DNA of 64,000 nt from Gnetum montanum (lineage: Eukaryota; Streptophyta; Gnetopsida; Gnetales; Gnetaceae): positions 222,050 through 286,049 of the forward strand of contig MNCI01006660.1 in NCBI GenBank assembly GCA_015680685.1, in the 5' to 3' direction. This document shows, piece after piece, positions 10,517 through 23,000 of this stretch (its first letter is position 1; each line of letters opens with the position of its first letter). Under the pieces are notes generated by a model. That model ran no database searches. It worked only from the letters and a program-made list of their open reading frames with translations, and was not told where the DNA came from. The position numbers and the translations under genes are program-made.

Positions 10517-11476
10517 GGTAAGTTACTACTGCATAGATGGCCAGGCTATGGATTCTCACAATGGAAACAACTTAGGCATATTGTAGATGGGATATGAGAC
10601 AAGACTAGAAAGATCCTTGGGATTTATGCCCAAGTTTGATTATTTGAAATGACTGTCCATTGAATTTGGAGATTAATTGATCAAGTGGCCAAGGAGGAAG
10701 GAAAATTATGAAAGAGAGAATTAGCTAAAAAGTAACAATAGAGATCCATATATCAAGAAGAGAGATGCATAAGTTTGTAATACATAGGAAAATGAGACCT
10801 TGGATTAGGAAATTTAGAAGAAAACTCTAACAATCCAAAAATCTATTGCTAATGTAGCAACACAAGTAGCAAAAATGTAGAACTTAGTTGATGAGAGATG
10901 TATAATAGCCCTAAAAATTATGGAGAAGAGAGCAAAGCAAGTCTTTGGAAAAAGGAGGGATAAGGAAAAGAAGAAGGATTTTGGACAAAAGAGCAAAATG
11001 GGTTATGTGGCGGAGTGTTCAGACACAAGCTCAACCGATGAGGAAGGATGTGTTGTGTATCATGGAACATTTACAGGAAATGGGGGTATATGCACTTAAT
11101 TCTAAATTTGTTAAGAAAAGAATGGCCAAAAGGTTACCTTACCCTCAAGGTAACTACAGGTAGAACTTCTAACCCACGTATTATCCCAATGGAGCTTTGC
11201 CAAAACTGTAATAGTACTATCAGCATGGTAAGAATCTCAATCATGGGCCATGCCACCACCTCACCAATAATATCCACATAGGTAGTTAGATCCATATGGA
11301 TATTTTGTCCAACATGCAATCTCACTAGTGAATGCAATTGTTTAAACTCCATAGTACTATTTTCTTGAGTACCATAGACCAACACCACCAAGGTTAGATC
11401 CAAACTCATATATACATCCATCAACAATTAATTTTTCAAATCAACATCCAACTCCTTTACCACTAGTGCCACCACC
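10517..11476 (+). pseudogene. Gag C-terminal half of element C
   Basis: Near 10527 the reading is RWPGYGFSQWKQLRHIVDG, then KILGIYAQ and QVAKEEGKL, matching A 4500-4290 and E 26430-26640. A C-terminal Pro-rich tail runs to the N at 11477. In-frame stops stand at Gln and Arg positions of the relatives. Confidence 0.8.
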
Positions 11477-11477
11477 N

Positions 11478-11706
11478 AGTCATGTCCTTTTCATGATAAT
11501 TAGAAATTCCTTGTCTCCATTTTTCACATCAATTACAAGAAAGTCTATTGGATAAGACCACCCATTGATAGTGATAACCACATCCTCTATCTGTCCCTAA
11601 GGAATGACAATAGACTAATCTATAAGCTCCACCATTATATTACACTCCTTCAAGGGTGGTAGGTTCCATGCTTGATATGTTTCATAAAAGATCAAATTTA
11701 CCCCAA
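11478..11706 (-). pseudogene. Protease fragment in inverted orientation between two Ns
   Basis: Read on the minus strand, this segment is the start of the family protease. About 174 bp of it (11478-11651) are a near-exact reverse complement of 11708-11880. It is bounded by N at 11477 and 11707. Turning it round restores collinearity with A and E; see findings. Confidence 0.85.
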
Positions 11707-11707
11707 N

Positions 11708-12415
11708 GAAGGAGTGTAATATAATGGTGGAGCTTATAGATTAGTCTATTTTCATTCCTTACGGACAGATAGAGGATGTGGTTATCACTATCAATGGGTG
11801 GTCTTATCCAATAGACTTTCTTGTAATTGATGTGAAAAATGGAGACAAGGAATTTCTAATTATCATGAAAAGGGCATGACTTAGCATAATCAATGCTAAG
11901 TTAAGTATGAGATATTTATCTATTGAAATCTCTAAGGAAGACAAGCATGGAGCCATACACATGCAGTGGATTCCATGCATTACTGTTGATAGCAAAGGGT
12001 GCAATTGTGGATTGACCTCTCAGAATATCAAGATACCCATCATAGTAGTCCACAATAACAATGAAAAACAAATGTGTGCAAAAGAAAGAGCATCGGCCAC
12101 CAAAACAAAAGACACCTAGTGGTCAATAACTAGGAACCTTCAAGTGTTTGAAACATGCATGGAATAATCCAAACCATTTATTAATTCCCATTCCTAAAAA
12201 ATGAGTCCTATTGAGAGCCCAAAAATGAAAATATTAAACCATGATCATATGCCATTAGGAAGAGAAAATAAGGAATTAGATGATCAGAACTTAATTACTA
12301 TTAAGATCACAGGGGACAATAATCAACAAATTAAATCATTACAGATGGTAAGTAAACCACCTAGAGTGTATGATTTAGGAGATCTATGGAGCATTTTTTG
12401 AGCACTCGCCCATAA
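11708..12415 (+). pseudogene. Protease and downstream linker of element C
   Basis: The frame reads GQIEDVVITINGWSYPIDFLV, then FLIIMKRA where relatives have FPIIMGRAWLS, then LSIEISKED. It aligns with A 3100-2800 and E 27930-28130. The linker to about 12415 (including an ORF at 12201-12401) matches the segment before RT in E. Similarity then jumps to the purine tract that follows integrase in E, so RT to integrase are missing. Confidence 0.8.
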
Positions 12416-12417
12416 GT

Positions 12418-12434
12418 TTAGTTGTGGGCGAGAT
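12418..12434 (+). other. Internal purine tract 1 of element C
   Basis: The sequence ttagttgtgggcgagatg resembles the terminal tract ttagttgtgggggta. Counterparts at the same map position are 31379-31396 (E), 38190-38204 (D) and the complement of 2441-2460 (A). Confidence 0.5.
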
Positions 12435-14086
12435 GCCTTATCTTGATCTAGGAATTAATAAGTGTTTTTCAATTTTTGTTTTACAATTCTTTTTGCTTTT
12501 CCTATTTCTTGATATAATATTTCTATTGTTTTATACTTTTCACATTCTTTGATATTTTTTCATTCTTTTATACTTTTTAATTTCTTAAATTTTTTATATT
12601 CTTTTACATTTTTCAATTCTTTAATGATTTTTCATTCTTTACATCTTTTTCCAATTCTTATTATCTTTTTCATACTTTTTTTTCATGAACCTTGTAAATA
12701 ATTTTGATTGTTAATAAAACACATTAAGAATAAGGTAAGATGGAGTCCAATAAGGTAAAGATTTCTCTATGTTATCAAGTCATAAGGGATTGATTATTTG
12801 AATAGTGAGAACACAACATTCATCCATTTATTCCATTAATAAGAGGTTCTTATCATGGTCATAATGATATTCTTTTCACCATAAAACTAAGAATAAATTT
12901 GTAATCATTATGCCTGGACTAAAAAGTGAAGAACCAAGTGGGAATGTAAAGGGCGTGACATCAAGGAGATTTATGGATTCTCTTGGATTACTGTTGTGAA
13001 TTCTATCTTGTTGCTTAGGTTGTATTATATCCTTGTAGATTTAATGAAAAATAAGAGTAAGAGTAAAATAAGTGGCAACTTACCATGTCATTGGACAGAC
13101 ATGTTATCCATGCCTAAAGGTAGTCCTCTGGTAAGGTTGACACAAATTATAATAAACTCATGTACAAAATAAATTTTTGGGGGTTTCACTAGAAAGACAT
13201 GTTACCCATCCATAAAGGTAGGTGGCTTCTAAGAAATCTTTTTTAAAAAATAAAGTGTGAAATAAATAAAATCCTTCCTTGAACAATATTCCAAGTGGTA
13301 GTACTCCTTACAATAATGGTAGCCTTACTATTGTAATTCCAAGAGATTAAACTAGGTGATGTTACTAGAATGTGGTCCGAACTTGGTTTGATTTTGGACA
13401 GAAAGGCTAATTATTTTAACCACTAATACACAAGAATGCATTATTTCTATGGTAAGATACCTCATGTCCTAATTTTTGCAATTATTTCTAAGTCCATTTC
13501 ATCTTATTTTAAGAATAATCATAACTTGTGGTTTTGTGTAACATAGTGTAATTTTCCTAACTTGGTGATACTAACATGTGTATTTTGCTAAATAGGTATG
13601 TGTTACATTCAACTTCTTAAGTGACTAAGGACACTTTTAGGTGTGGTTATACAAGGGCATTAAGGGCTAGAACTTGCTTTAGGAAGGATCCACTTGTATA
13701 GCTATTGTCTCTTATGTGATTCCACATCAACTTGAGCCTTCCAACACTAATAAATGTCAATAAAAACTTCCCTTATTACTCACACTATCATCCATCTTAT
13801 CAACACTTCATGAACTTTCATCACCCGAGGCTTCTTCTTTATGAAATTTCTATGCTAAATTCTCAAAAAACTATGCATTATCCATAGCCCAAAACCCTGT
13901 GAACAAGCTTTGTACCTTTCAAATATTTTAAATGACCCATTTTTATCCTTAAAAATTAATGGAAAATGTGCATTTTTTTCCTTTGATGTTGGAGCCCCTT
14001 CCGATATTGGACCTCCAATATTGTAGCCCATAACATCTATATATATGTAGGGACTTAGCAAATTTTTCTCATTTTCAACTCTTAAA
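12435..14086 (+). other. Spacer between pol remnant and ORF3 of element C
   Basis: A T-rich tract (12470-12700) is followed by sequence conserved with the D spacer (38300-39290) but not with coding potential. Two copies of a conserved 28-nt motif, agacatgtta-ccatgcctaaaggt, lie at 13093-13121 and 13191-13219. A block ggcattaaggg...ggatccacttgt is at 13656-13700. A TATA-like ctatatatatg is at 14037-14047. Listed ORFs here are incidental. Confidence 0.6.
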
Positions 14087-14562
14087 GTAAGACAAGTTGT
14101 TGCTATTTTTTCTTTTGAATTTTGAGCTGTGACATCCTAGCTTTCCCATGTCATAACTTGCACAATCTCACTTCAATTTTCATGATTTTTGAATTTATTT
14201 AATCTCGGAGTGTTCATCTTAGTCGTAGGGTGGGAGTGCAAGTGAGGAAAATTTAAGCTAATTTTTCAAAATTTCTAATGTCCAGAAGGTATTATAAGGG
14301 TAAGTTGAAAGAAAAATAACAAGATTTTTGAAAGAAAAATCATTCATATAAAGAACAAAATAACTTTAATAGGACTTCTAATCAACCATACCAATTATTT
14401 TAAGCCATAAAAAGTGCTAATGGGGTTACTTTTTAAAAATTTCCTAACTCTTCAATCATAATGAACTAAAAACTTAATGTAACTAAGGGTATTAGTAAGG
14501 TATAGAATCGTTAAGAATTTATGAGGATACTTTAGTAAATCCAAACCCTTAATTGATTGCAA
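14087..14562 (+). other. Candidate intron before ORF3 of element C
   Basis: The donor is cttaaa|GTAAGA at 14087, aligned with the donors of D and E by the preceding ATTTTCAACT. The acceptor position reads gattgcaa|ATGG, where D has gattgcag|ATGG, so the AG is lost by one base change. A decayed purine tract, agtcgtagggtgggag, is at 14221-14236. Confidence 0.45.
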
Positions 14563-17345
14563 ATGGTCCCAAATAGAGGAGCACAAGGTGAACTCTACAA
14601 CCAGTAAGCAAGAGACCAAGAGGCCATGGAAGAGGCCAAATGAGGGAACAAGAACCACAAGAAAAACATGTAGAGTAGGAGGATTAATTCTTTAGTATCC
14701 ATCAGGAAACGCTTGCTATAGGATAATCGATTCAAGTAGAGGTAGAACGACTCCAAGAACAAGGATAGCATCTCATGCTATTACAAGAATGCCTCCAAGC
14801 CATCTAGGAGAAATTGCTCTTGACCATAGTAATTGTGGAAATGAACTTTGGTCTATTTGTGGAGTTTGTTTTAGAGATGGTAAAGACACAACTCTAAGCA
14901 TCACCACTATGACCTATCCTTTTAAATAGTGGTGAATGGTATCTAGGGAAGACCTACCAATTTTGGCATAATAAAGTAGAAAATGCTACTGTCAACATCA
15001 AAGGGGTTTCTATTTCATACTCAGTGAAGGTAATAGTAGAAGCTCTAAACGTGCCGAATGAAGGGGTAAGATTAACACATCTATCCACAAGATTAGACAT
15101 AGAAACTAGAAAACTATGGCTAAAGAGAGCATATGGTAAAGAAGATAAGGAGTATAATAAGTTGACTCTAGATGAAAGAATTTATTTTAAACTTGGCACA
15201 TAACATGTGTTTTCCACAAAGAGATTGAAGAGATTGTTCACCTATGTGGCCAAAGGAAGTGCGATTCTAATGGAACAGTACAACGTCAATCTTGCATCAC
15301 TCTATTTTATGGAGATTCAAAGGTGGCTTAAAGAAAAGAAGACATGGAAGATGATACTTCTATTCCCTTACCTAATTAGGAAGCTGTGCAAACATGTTGG
15401 AATCCTAAGGTACACTAATGACGTTCTTAGGAAGGGCCAAAATGCCTCATATGTTGAAATGCTCAAGCCAGCACCACCAAAGAAAGATCAAGTGGAGGAA
15501 GAAATAGAAGTTGTGGAGATCACTGAATAACATCAAAAAGTGGAACCTAGTGGCTAGCAACAATAAGAGCAGTAGCAACAACAATAACAATAGTAACAAG
15601 AAGAACAGTAGTAACAGCAAGTTCCACCACTATCACTATAGGATTATAGACCATCCATGAGCCATTGGCAACAAATCGTAGAGGCTATCAGTTGGGGAAC
15701 ATGAGGAGGCCAACCTCTATAGAGTTATTGATAGTGCCATATAGCCCATAGTTTTCACAAATCCTATTAGTGGATAGATATTTTTGTAGTTAGGAGGAGA
15801 GGCCCAATGATCACAAAAAATCTCTAAGAATGCTACATCATCCCAAGTGGTGCTTGAAACAAGAGAAGGAGCCACAATTATGGTATGTAGCATCAAGATG
15901 TAACAGGAGTCACATAAGTAATCACAGATCACATCAAGGAATCTTTAAACATACCTGTTGTGCCACTAGCTAATTTAACTAGCGCAAGTGATGCTCAAAT
16001 GTTAGTTGGTACCTCAATGAATCTTGCTAATCATGAGGATGTGCTAGATCGACTATTGTAGATGGGGCAATTAATGACAACTCTTTTCAACATTCCAAGT
16101 GATGTCACTGTAGTGCAGTTAGAACTTATAATGATAAAGGGTAAGCTAGTTGTGGAAAATATGAGGGTAGAGCATGCAAAGAATGAGCTTCTTAGAGTAT
16201 AAGAAGAGCTCATGATCATGAGGGTTGAATGCAGAGATCCAACACAATGTATTGTGCTTTAGCATCTAGAGCAATTCAGAACAAAACATGGCAATCGCCT
16301 ACTAGAGCTAACAAGCACATGGAAAATGAGAAGGAGAAAGTTGTTTGGAATGCTTCAGTAGTAGAGGCACAAGAGTACACACATGCTAAGGCACTCGCCA
16401 TAGCACATGAAGTGAATAAACAATTCACTGTACATAACACTAGGTTAACCAACATTGAGAAGCAGAAAAATATCCTAGAAGAAAGCATCCATTAGTTGAG
16501 AGAACAACTAATGAGGGTTAACTAAGACATGAGCCACTTAACAGGAGAGAACCAAACTCTCTCAATGGAAAAGGTATGCACAATTAGACAAAAGTCAATT
16601 ATTGAGATCATTTTGTGGAAGAATGAAGCTAAGAAGCATGAAAGGCTTAAGAAACACTTCTGTGACTAGGTGGATATGTATAAAAAAATCAATGAAAAGG
16701 AGATCCAAATGGCTAATGTTCAAATCTATGTCATATCAACATAGGATCTAGACTAGTAGTCCATCTTAAATAGTTATGTTCACATCCACCAAGCGGGAGT
16801 AAAAAACAAAGAGTTGTAGATATAAGATCTAAAAAAGTACATGGGATTAGTTAACCTTAATTATTCTAACTTGCCCATGTTAATAGCAGGTAGGTCTAGA
16901 AATAAACTTGAACAACAAGTAGCAGCCACATATGCCTTATATAAAAATGAGTTTGCAAATTAGAAAGATGTATTATAGAAAGTTTAGTGGCAAACATTGA
17001 ACTAGAAGCAGTAAAGGCTAGCTACCAAGGTAAAAATATGTTGTACTAATCCTTGTCAAAACAATATCAAATTACCATGAATTATGAGCCAAGGCCAGAG
17101 CATTTGAAGAGGAAAGGAGATAGTTTGCAGCATGGTATGTCAAAGCCAATAAAATGTTTTCCTAGTTGTCATGTCCATGGGATGTACTAGTTTCATCACA
17201 CATTGCACAACAAACATGGATTGTACATGATCCAAGAATAGAGGAGGAGAATCTTTAGGTGCTACTTAACTAATACAAATTTTAGAAAGTTGATGATAAG
17301 GAAAAGCAACCAATGGAGGAGCCACCATCACGAGGCACTACATAG
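14563..17345 (+). pseudogene. ORF3 of element C (Athila third-ORF / plant transposon protein-like)
   Basis: It starts at ATG 14563. The Arg/Gly/Gln-rich N-terminus has KRPRGHGRGQ and is followed by GEWYLGKTYQFWHNK (about 14932-14980). The central domain spans 14990-15530, with SISYSVKVIVEALNVPN, RLFTYVAKGSAILMEQYN and LLFPYLIRKLCKHVGI, a pattern typical of the third ORF of Athila elements (sometimes annotated putative plant transposon protein). A Gln/Asn-rich stretch (15550-15630) and a long charged coiled-coil-like tail (about 15960-17000, e.g. EAQEYTHAKALAIAHEVNKQ) follow. Multiple stops break it. Its function is unknown; an env-like or structural role has been suggested for such ORFs. Confidence 0.7.
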
Positions 17346-17514
17346 GGTACATTATGCTTCATCAAGTTTTGTTTTTTGTCAAAGTTTTTCTTGTTAGTTC
17401 TTGTGTCATTTTTGCAAACACACCACTATGGCATAAAGTGTCATGTAAATCTACCTCCCAATTTTGTCAGGAAATATATTTTCATTTTTTAAAACTTGAG
17501 GATGAGTTTTCAAT

Positions 17515-17528
17515 TAGTTGTGGGGGTA
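17515..17528 (+). other. Polypurine tract of element C
   Basis: The sequence agttgtgggggta ends at the LTR start TGATAA. Upstream, cttgaggatgagttttcaatt is conserved with A, D and E. Confidence 0.8.
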
Positions 17529-18385
17529 TGATAAAGTCAAATTTGGTGAACTACGGTATCGAATAAATGATATCATAGCACAAGCTATGATATCATAAAT
17601 GCGATATTGCAAGATGCGTGCTAGCCTATAAATACAACACTTAGATGCATGGATCTGAATAAGTGTTCATTCAATATTAGCATAACTTTTGAAGTTTGTT
17701 TATGTGAGTTAGTCTTTAGCCCTTAGAAGTGTGAATGCTTGTAGTGTAGTGTGACATAGTGTATGGAGTCTTTATTCGAGCATCTTGTATTGGGGCACAA
17801 ATGTGATTGGCAATAAAGATCAAGCTATTTCATACTATTGCAACATTCCCCTAATTTACTGTTTTACTTAGAATAATGTTTACTATTCTCTTAGTTAATG
17901 TTTACTTTTCCATGCACTTTACCATTATTCTTGTTAAGTGAAATAAGTTCAACTGATCTTGAGCACTTAAAGTATAATTCCTTGGTAACCTAGTAGTGCA
18001 ATCACTTGGCTTTCCTAATAGCAAAGTACTTGGTAATTCCAATAGTAGTTACACAAAGCTTAGGGTGTGTACAGAAGTTCAAGACCGAATACTCATAACC
18101 ATAGAATAGAATAGAATTCTTTACTATTTTTCTTAGAATTAGAAACTCTTTTCACTTTATTGTATTTTCTAGGAGAAATGACCTATCGACATCAACATAT
18201 CATATACCTCACTACGAGTTAAACCATACCCATAGATCTCACTAGCTCACATGGGAAGACAATAGTCTTGAAATTTAACTAATTACTAGCACAACCACAT
18301 TGCCTCATTCATGAATCACAATATTCTCATGTGTGAACACCTATGACTTGTATGGTTAGGTGTTGGATTACTCCACCATTCATCA
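17529..18385 (+). repeat. 3' LTR of element C (857 bp)
   Basis: It runs from tgataaag to cattcatca. U3 holds GATATC repeats (17560-17610), TATAAATA is at 17627-17634, aataaagatc in R is near 17812, and U5 has the family end. No matching 5' LTR exists in the window. Confidence 0.9.
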
Positions 18386-18586
18386 CCTTGAGGATTATGA
18401 GCATGAAAGAAGATTTTCATAAGTTTTGTTTTCGATCCTTGTTTGTGTGATAATACCAACATTTGTACTTTGATATTGATATTAAATAAAGAATTTTTTC
18501 TTGTTCATGCTTTATTTCCTTTTGATTCCATTCATGTTGGTTTATAAGGAAATTTGGTGCTTTTTGTGCTTGGTATTTACACCAAA

Positions 18587-18598
18587 TTGTTATCAGAG
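18587..18598 (+). other. Primer binding site, initiator tRNA-Met type, element F
   Basis: The sequence ttgttatcagag resembles the common plant site TGGTATCAGAG with one change, and lies just upstream of gag. Confidence 0.6.
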
Positions 18599-18609
18599 AG
18601 TTCCATTGT

Positions 18610-19400
18610 TCCATTTAAGATACTGATTCTTTTACTTCTTGGCTTAAGACTTTTAATAAGTATTTTGAACTTCAAGATATTCATGAGAAACAAAGAATAT
18701 TATATGTTGAAACCAAGTTGAAAGGTCTCACCTAAGTTTGATGAAAAAGAGAAAGCCATGCTTATGTGGTCAACCATGGCTCATCCATCAGATATTGGTA
18801 TTATGCAATATTTGATAAAACAAAAATTTAATAAGGCCCAACATAGGTAAGAAGCAATCCAAAGGCTCAAATATTTGAGACAAGGAGACAAAAATGTTAG
18901 ATACTAATACATGGAATCTTGTAAAGTATTTCCTCAACCAAAGGTATAATAGTTTGAGTATGAATAGACCTTAAATTTGACAACTAGTTTTAAGAGAGAG
19001 TATTAGTAAGAGCTTATATTCTATGAAGTCCAAACATTAGATGAGACATTTGAGTTATCTCTCAAGGATGAGAAGAAGTTGCAAGGATACACAAAAATTG
19101 ATCCAAGAAACTCTTCAAATGGTAGAGACTCCAAACCTTCCAAAGGGGAAAAGGTATTCAAGAAAAATATTTCCAAAGAAGATACATAAGAGAACCCAGA
19201 ATAGGATTCCAACAAGCCTTCCAAGAAAGATTCATTCAAGGGAAAAGTTCTTGGTAAGATCCAATGCTTCAATTGTCAAGAAATGGGCCATAAGCAATGG
19301 AAATGGAAGACACCAAAAACCTCCAAAAGGAGGGAACTTCAAACCATAGAGAATTATTCTTCAACTTTGACAAGTCAAGGTAATCCTACTGCACCTATAA
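18610..19400 (+). pseudogene. Gag of element F
   Basis: FTSWLKTFNKYFELQDIHEK near 18625 is the opening of a chromovirus-type capsid region. After several frame changes a knuckle follows near 19262, CFNCQEMGHKQWKW, i.e. CX2CX4H with the last Cys changed to Trp. Lys/Arg/Ser-rich sequence surrounds it. Confidence 0.7.
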
Positions 19401-19439
19401 TTAAAGATATTATTGAAGTTAATTCTTCTACTTTCATGG

Positions 19440-19980
19440 GAAATGTCAATGTTGAGGACCTTTAATAGGAAAAGGCTTTCTAGAATTATGGCTAGATGTT
19501 TGTCTAGTGGGAAATGGATTCATATTCTCATTAATAGTGGAACTCAAGAAAATATGATCTCTACTAAGGTTTTCGAAGGATTAGGTCTAGCCAAATTTCC
19601 TCAATTAAGGCACTATAAAGCTCATTGGTTTTTCAAAGTTCATGATCAAGAAATAAAAGATAAATGTATTTTATCTTTTTGGATAGGCTCCTATCATGAC
19701 AAGGTATCTTTTGGCATTCTTCTAATTGATTATGTTGATGTAATTCTTGGTAGACCTTGGAGCTTTGACAACAAGGCTACTTTGGATCGGGGAAAACATT
19801 TATGGTTTGTGCCTAGGGCAAATGATATTTACAAATTGATTCCCATGTCTTTATAAAAGTTAAGGAAAATGTTTCTACTAACGCAACTTTAATTTTTTTG
19901 AGGAAGTAAGAATATGTTCAAGCTCATGAATAAGCTCAACAAGTTTTGTGTCAACAATTGCAACATGTGAGAAGGAGCAA
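19440..19980 (+). pseudogene. Retroviral-type protease of element F
   Basis: The frame open at 19413-19856 shows WIHILINSGTQENMIS, where the catalytic DSG is NSG, and DVILGRPWSFDNKATLDRG, the conserved Ty3 protease C-terminal motif. It is followed by YKLIPMSL. This is the usual arrangement in plant chromoviruses. The Asp-to-Asn change inactivates it. Confidence 0.85.
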
Positions 19981-20041
19981 GCAAGTGCACTTCTAGCAAT
20001 GGTGCAATCTCTGGCACAAGAGTTTGTTGATGTGTTCAAGG

Positions 20042-23000
20042 TGTTGGCACAATTCTACCACATAGTGGAATAGACAAGTTAAATTAAAAATTTGGGCTAA
20101 ACTAGGAACATCAAGAATGGGTGAATCTAGGTAATGTATTAATGCCAAGGAGGAATTCAAAGGAAGTTTTTGTTCAGAGTTAATTAATGTTAAAAATCTA
20201 ACATTTTTTGAAATTGATAGCTTATAAAGTTTGTTTTTGGTTTTTGTTAAAGAATGGAAAGAAAAATATAAAGTAAAATTTTGAACCAAATTCCAACATT
20301 TAGTAAGAGAAAGCTTTAATTATAGCTATAATGGACTCTATGGATATGATTAGAAAGCTTTATGAAATCATAATATGATTAGCTTGAACAATGTTAATAG
20401 TTGTTTGGAACTTTTGGAATAAGGACACTCAAATAAAGGAGTTTATGAGCCACATAGAGCTAAGATAATTAGTTTTAGTCTTATTCAAAGCATAAATTGA
20501 CCCTAAAATGATTTTGCTAAGGCATAATAATTTTCACATAAAGCTATGTTTAAGCTTCACTCTTGGATGTGCAAGTGATTTGGCTTTATGAAGCTTTGTT
20601 GATTTGTAAAAAGAGGTTCCATATGAAATCAAGATTTTTGGATTTCAATTTGGTAAGAAAAGTGTCTTTTATAAGCTCTCTAATACATGAATTGAGATCT
20701 ACAATAGTTGAAATATTTTCAAAAGAAAATAGCTTTTTGGTTCTAAAGCATTTTGTTTTCCATGCTAGTTCAACTATTAGAATTACTATTTAAAACCAAG
20801 AAGCCATTCTAAAAGTGTATTTGCTAGATGAACTAAAGATTATGTTAACTTTTAAGCATGAATGTTTTTTAGATCCAAGTTTTAGAACAAAAATCTAGCT
20901 CTAAATGAAAGCTCTATTGAGAGAAGAACTTGTTAAAACTTTAAAAGGTTAAAGATTCATTTTTCACGTTAGCTATGTTAGGAGCTAGAATTGAAATCTT
21001 GTTCTATTAAGCTTTTCACCACAATCAACTAGTGCTCGTAATAAATAATGTAATTTTAATGAAAGAAGCTTATAAAAATGAATAGGGTTCTTAAAAAATC
21101 CAAAGCTAAAAAAGAATTTTATTTAGAATAAAAATTTTGGTTCTATTTAACTCATCCACTAGGTCATAAAAGCCCATAACAACTAAAAACATAAAGTATA
21201 TAAGGTAGTCCTAAATGCTTTTGGTTTTATGAACATGTCATATTAAGCTTAATTATATTGGGCTCAATTTTCAAAAAGATGTGTGCAAAATAGAACAAAT
21301 TTAGTTTTACAAAAACTAGACTAAAGTGCACTATTAGAATCCTAATCTAGAACTATATTTGATTCTATAGAAGCTCCTCTTCCATATGGGATAATACTAG
21401 CAATAGTTGGCGCAAGAGCCAAAAAGTAGTAAGTTTTCTACTTAGAAAGGATGCTATGAAATCTTATGAAGAAAAAGAGTTATATTTTAGAAAAAGGAGG
21501 CTATTGGGATCACTGAGTAAAGTTATGTTGAGAATAGCTATTGTTGGACTCAAGCGTAGTAAAGTGCCACATAAGATAGGGTAATTAGAATTAATAACTA
21601 GAACTAAAAATTAATCATCATAAGCAACCACATTAGATGGAGTCTATAATGACAAGCATAGGTTATCTGGCTTTTGGAACCAAAATTTGGTTATACCAAG
21701 ATTGGCTTAGACACAACTCATGATGGCCAACTTATTTTGAAGGACATGTAGAACAAAAATGCAATTCTAATGTGACTAATTCTACTTAAAAACTATGAGG
21801 CCCATAATGATTAAAGTGTTGCTACATCAAAAAAGGAAGAAAGCTATAGTTCAAGGGAATTACCACATTAGCTATCTAGAACTAGAACATGGTTCTACAA
21901 GGCTCTATTAGAAAGAGGAAAAAGCTTTTAGAATTAAGTTTAGCATAAAAATGCAAGGGTATTTACCATGTAAGATTCGCAAGTAGAATCATAATTTCAA
22001 GTAAAAAATTAGTTTTGTTAGGTCCATCTCAATTTCCTTCCATATTAGCTCCAAGCCATTTTAAATTGATTCAAAATATAAAATTTGATTCTATTTAGCT
22101 TTGATCTCAAAAGAGCTATCCTTTAAGTGAAAGCTCAACTTAATTAAATGAATGGTTAAAACTAAAATCTAGTTCTATTAAACTTGATTAGCACATTAAA
22201 TATGCATCATATTGAAAAGGTGAGTTTAAAATCAGAATGCACTTCTATCTAGCTCATCATCTACATTAGTGGCACACAGAAAGAATAGCCATTTTGAACC
22301 AAAATTTTCCTCTAAATTTAGGATCTTCAATTTTAAATTTACTAAAAGGAGAAACTATTTAGAACAAAAAATGATTTTAGAATGCTCTCTCAATGTAAAA
22401 AAAAAAATGAAAGTTAAGTCCAGCTAAATAACCTACCACATCAACATATGAAAAAAATGGAATCATGCTCACAAGAAGAACATGTGATCAAAAAGGATTT
22501 TAATCTAGCTTAGTAGCACAAACTCAAGCAAAGAATTGAAAGGCATACTAGTTTAAAAACTCAAGTATAAAGGTCATTTGAAGGCTATGTTAAGCACACC
22601 AAGTAAAAAAATTATCAAGCTACAATTCAGCCATAAAGTTGAAGCTAAGGAAAAGAGTTTTCTATTAAAAGAAGGGCTCAAATCTAAAAAGCCATTATAG
22701 AGCATAGAGCTTTCCTTGTAAATTGAAAAAAACTAGGGCTCAAGGATGCATGGTATTAAAGGTCATGGAATGTTTGAGAAACTTTCGTTATAGACACTAG
22801 AAAAATAGTTATTCAAGCTTCATGTTAGAAAATTTCATTATAAGAAAAGTTTAAGAAGAATTTGGCATGATAACCAAAGAAGTTGCTTGATGGAACAATG
22901 AAGATCCCCATTGGAAATAGCAAATTGCATCATAATTGGAAAAATTTCATTTGCTAGGTTTTATGAGTAACAAGTGTAAGATAAGAAAGCTTTAAATCTA

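Larger units (their letters stand above)
10517..18385 (+). mobile_element. Element C: Athila-like element, 5' truncated, no RT or integrase
   Basis: The order is partial gag, protease, internal purine tract, spacer, candidate intron, ORF3, purine tract and 3' LTR. The 5' LTR, primer site and first part of gag are missing; the left end is fused to copia RT with no LTR, indicating a deletion rather than insertion. RT, RNase H and integrase are absent, as in A. An N-bounded inverted segment (11478-11706) lies in the protease. Confidence 0.85.
18386..20041 (+). mobile_element. Element F: chromovirus-like Ty3/gypsy, gag-protease part
   Basis: A possible LTR end (18386-18586, ending near ttacaccaaat) is followed by a tRNA-iMet-type primer site, gag and protease. 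The sequence stops just after EFVDVFK, the pre-RT motif, exactly where the long LTR of element J starts. J therefore looks inserted in F. The remainder of F was not found. Confidence 0.75.

Noticed and set aside
11478-11880. Biological inverted repeat or hairpin (small-RNA locus) in element C
   Set aside because: The N at both ends of the inverted half and restored collinearity after flipping point to an assembly error.
18386-18390. ccttg after the C 3' LTR as a target duplication linked with D
   Set aside because: It equals the D duplication by sequence, but C has no 5' LTR to pair it with and lies elsewhere; a 5-bp match is not informative.
20563-20793. ORF of 76 codons in the J LTR
   Set aside because: No matching frame is kept in the second LTR copy, and the sequence is part of the palindromic repeat DNA.
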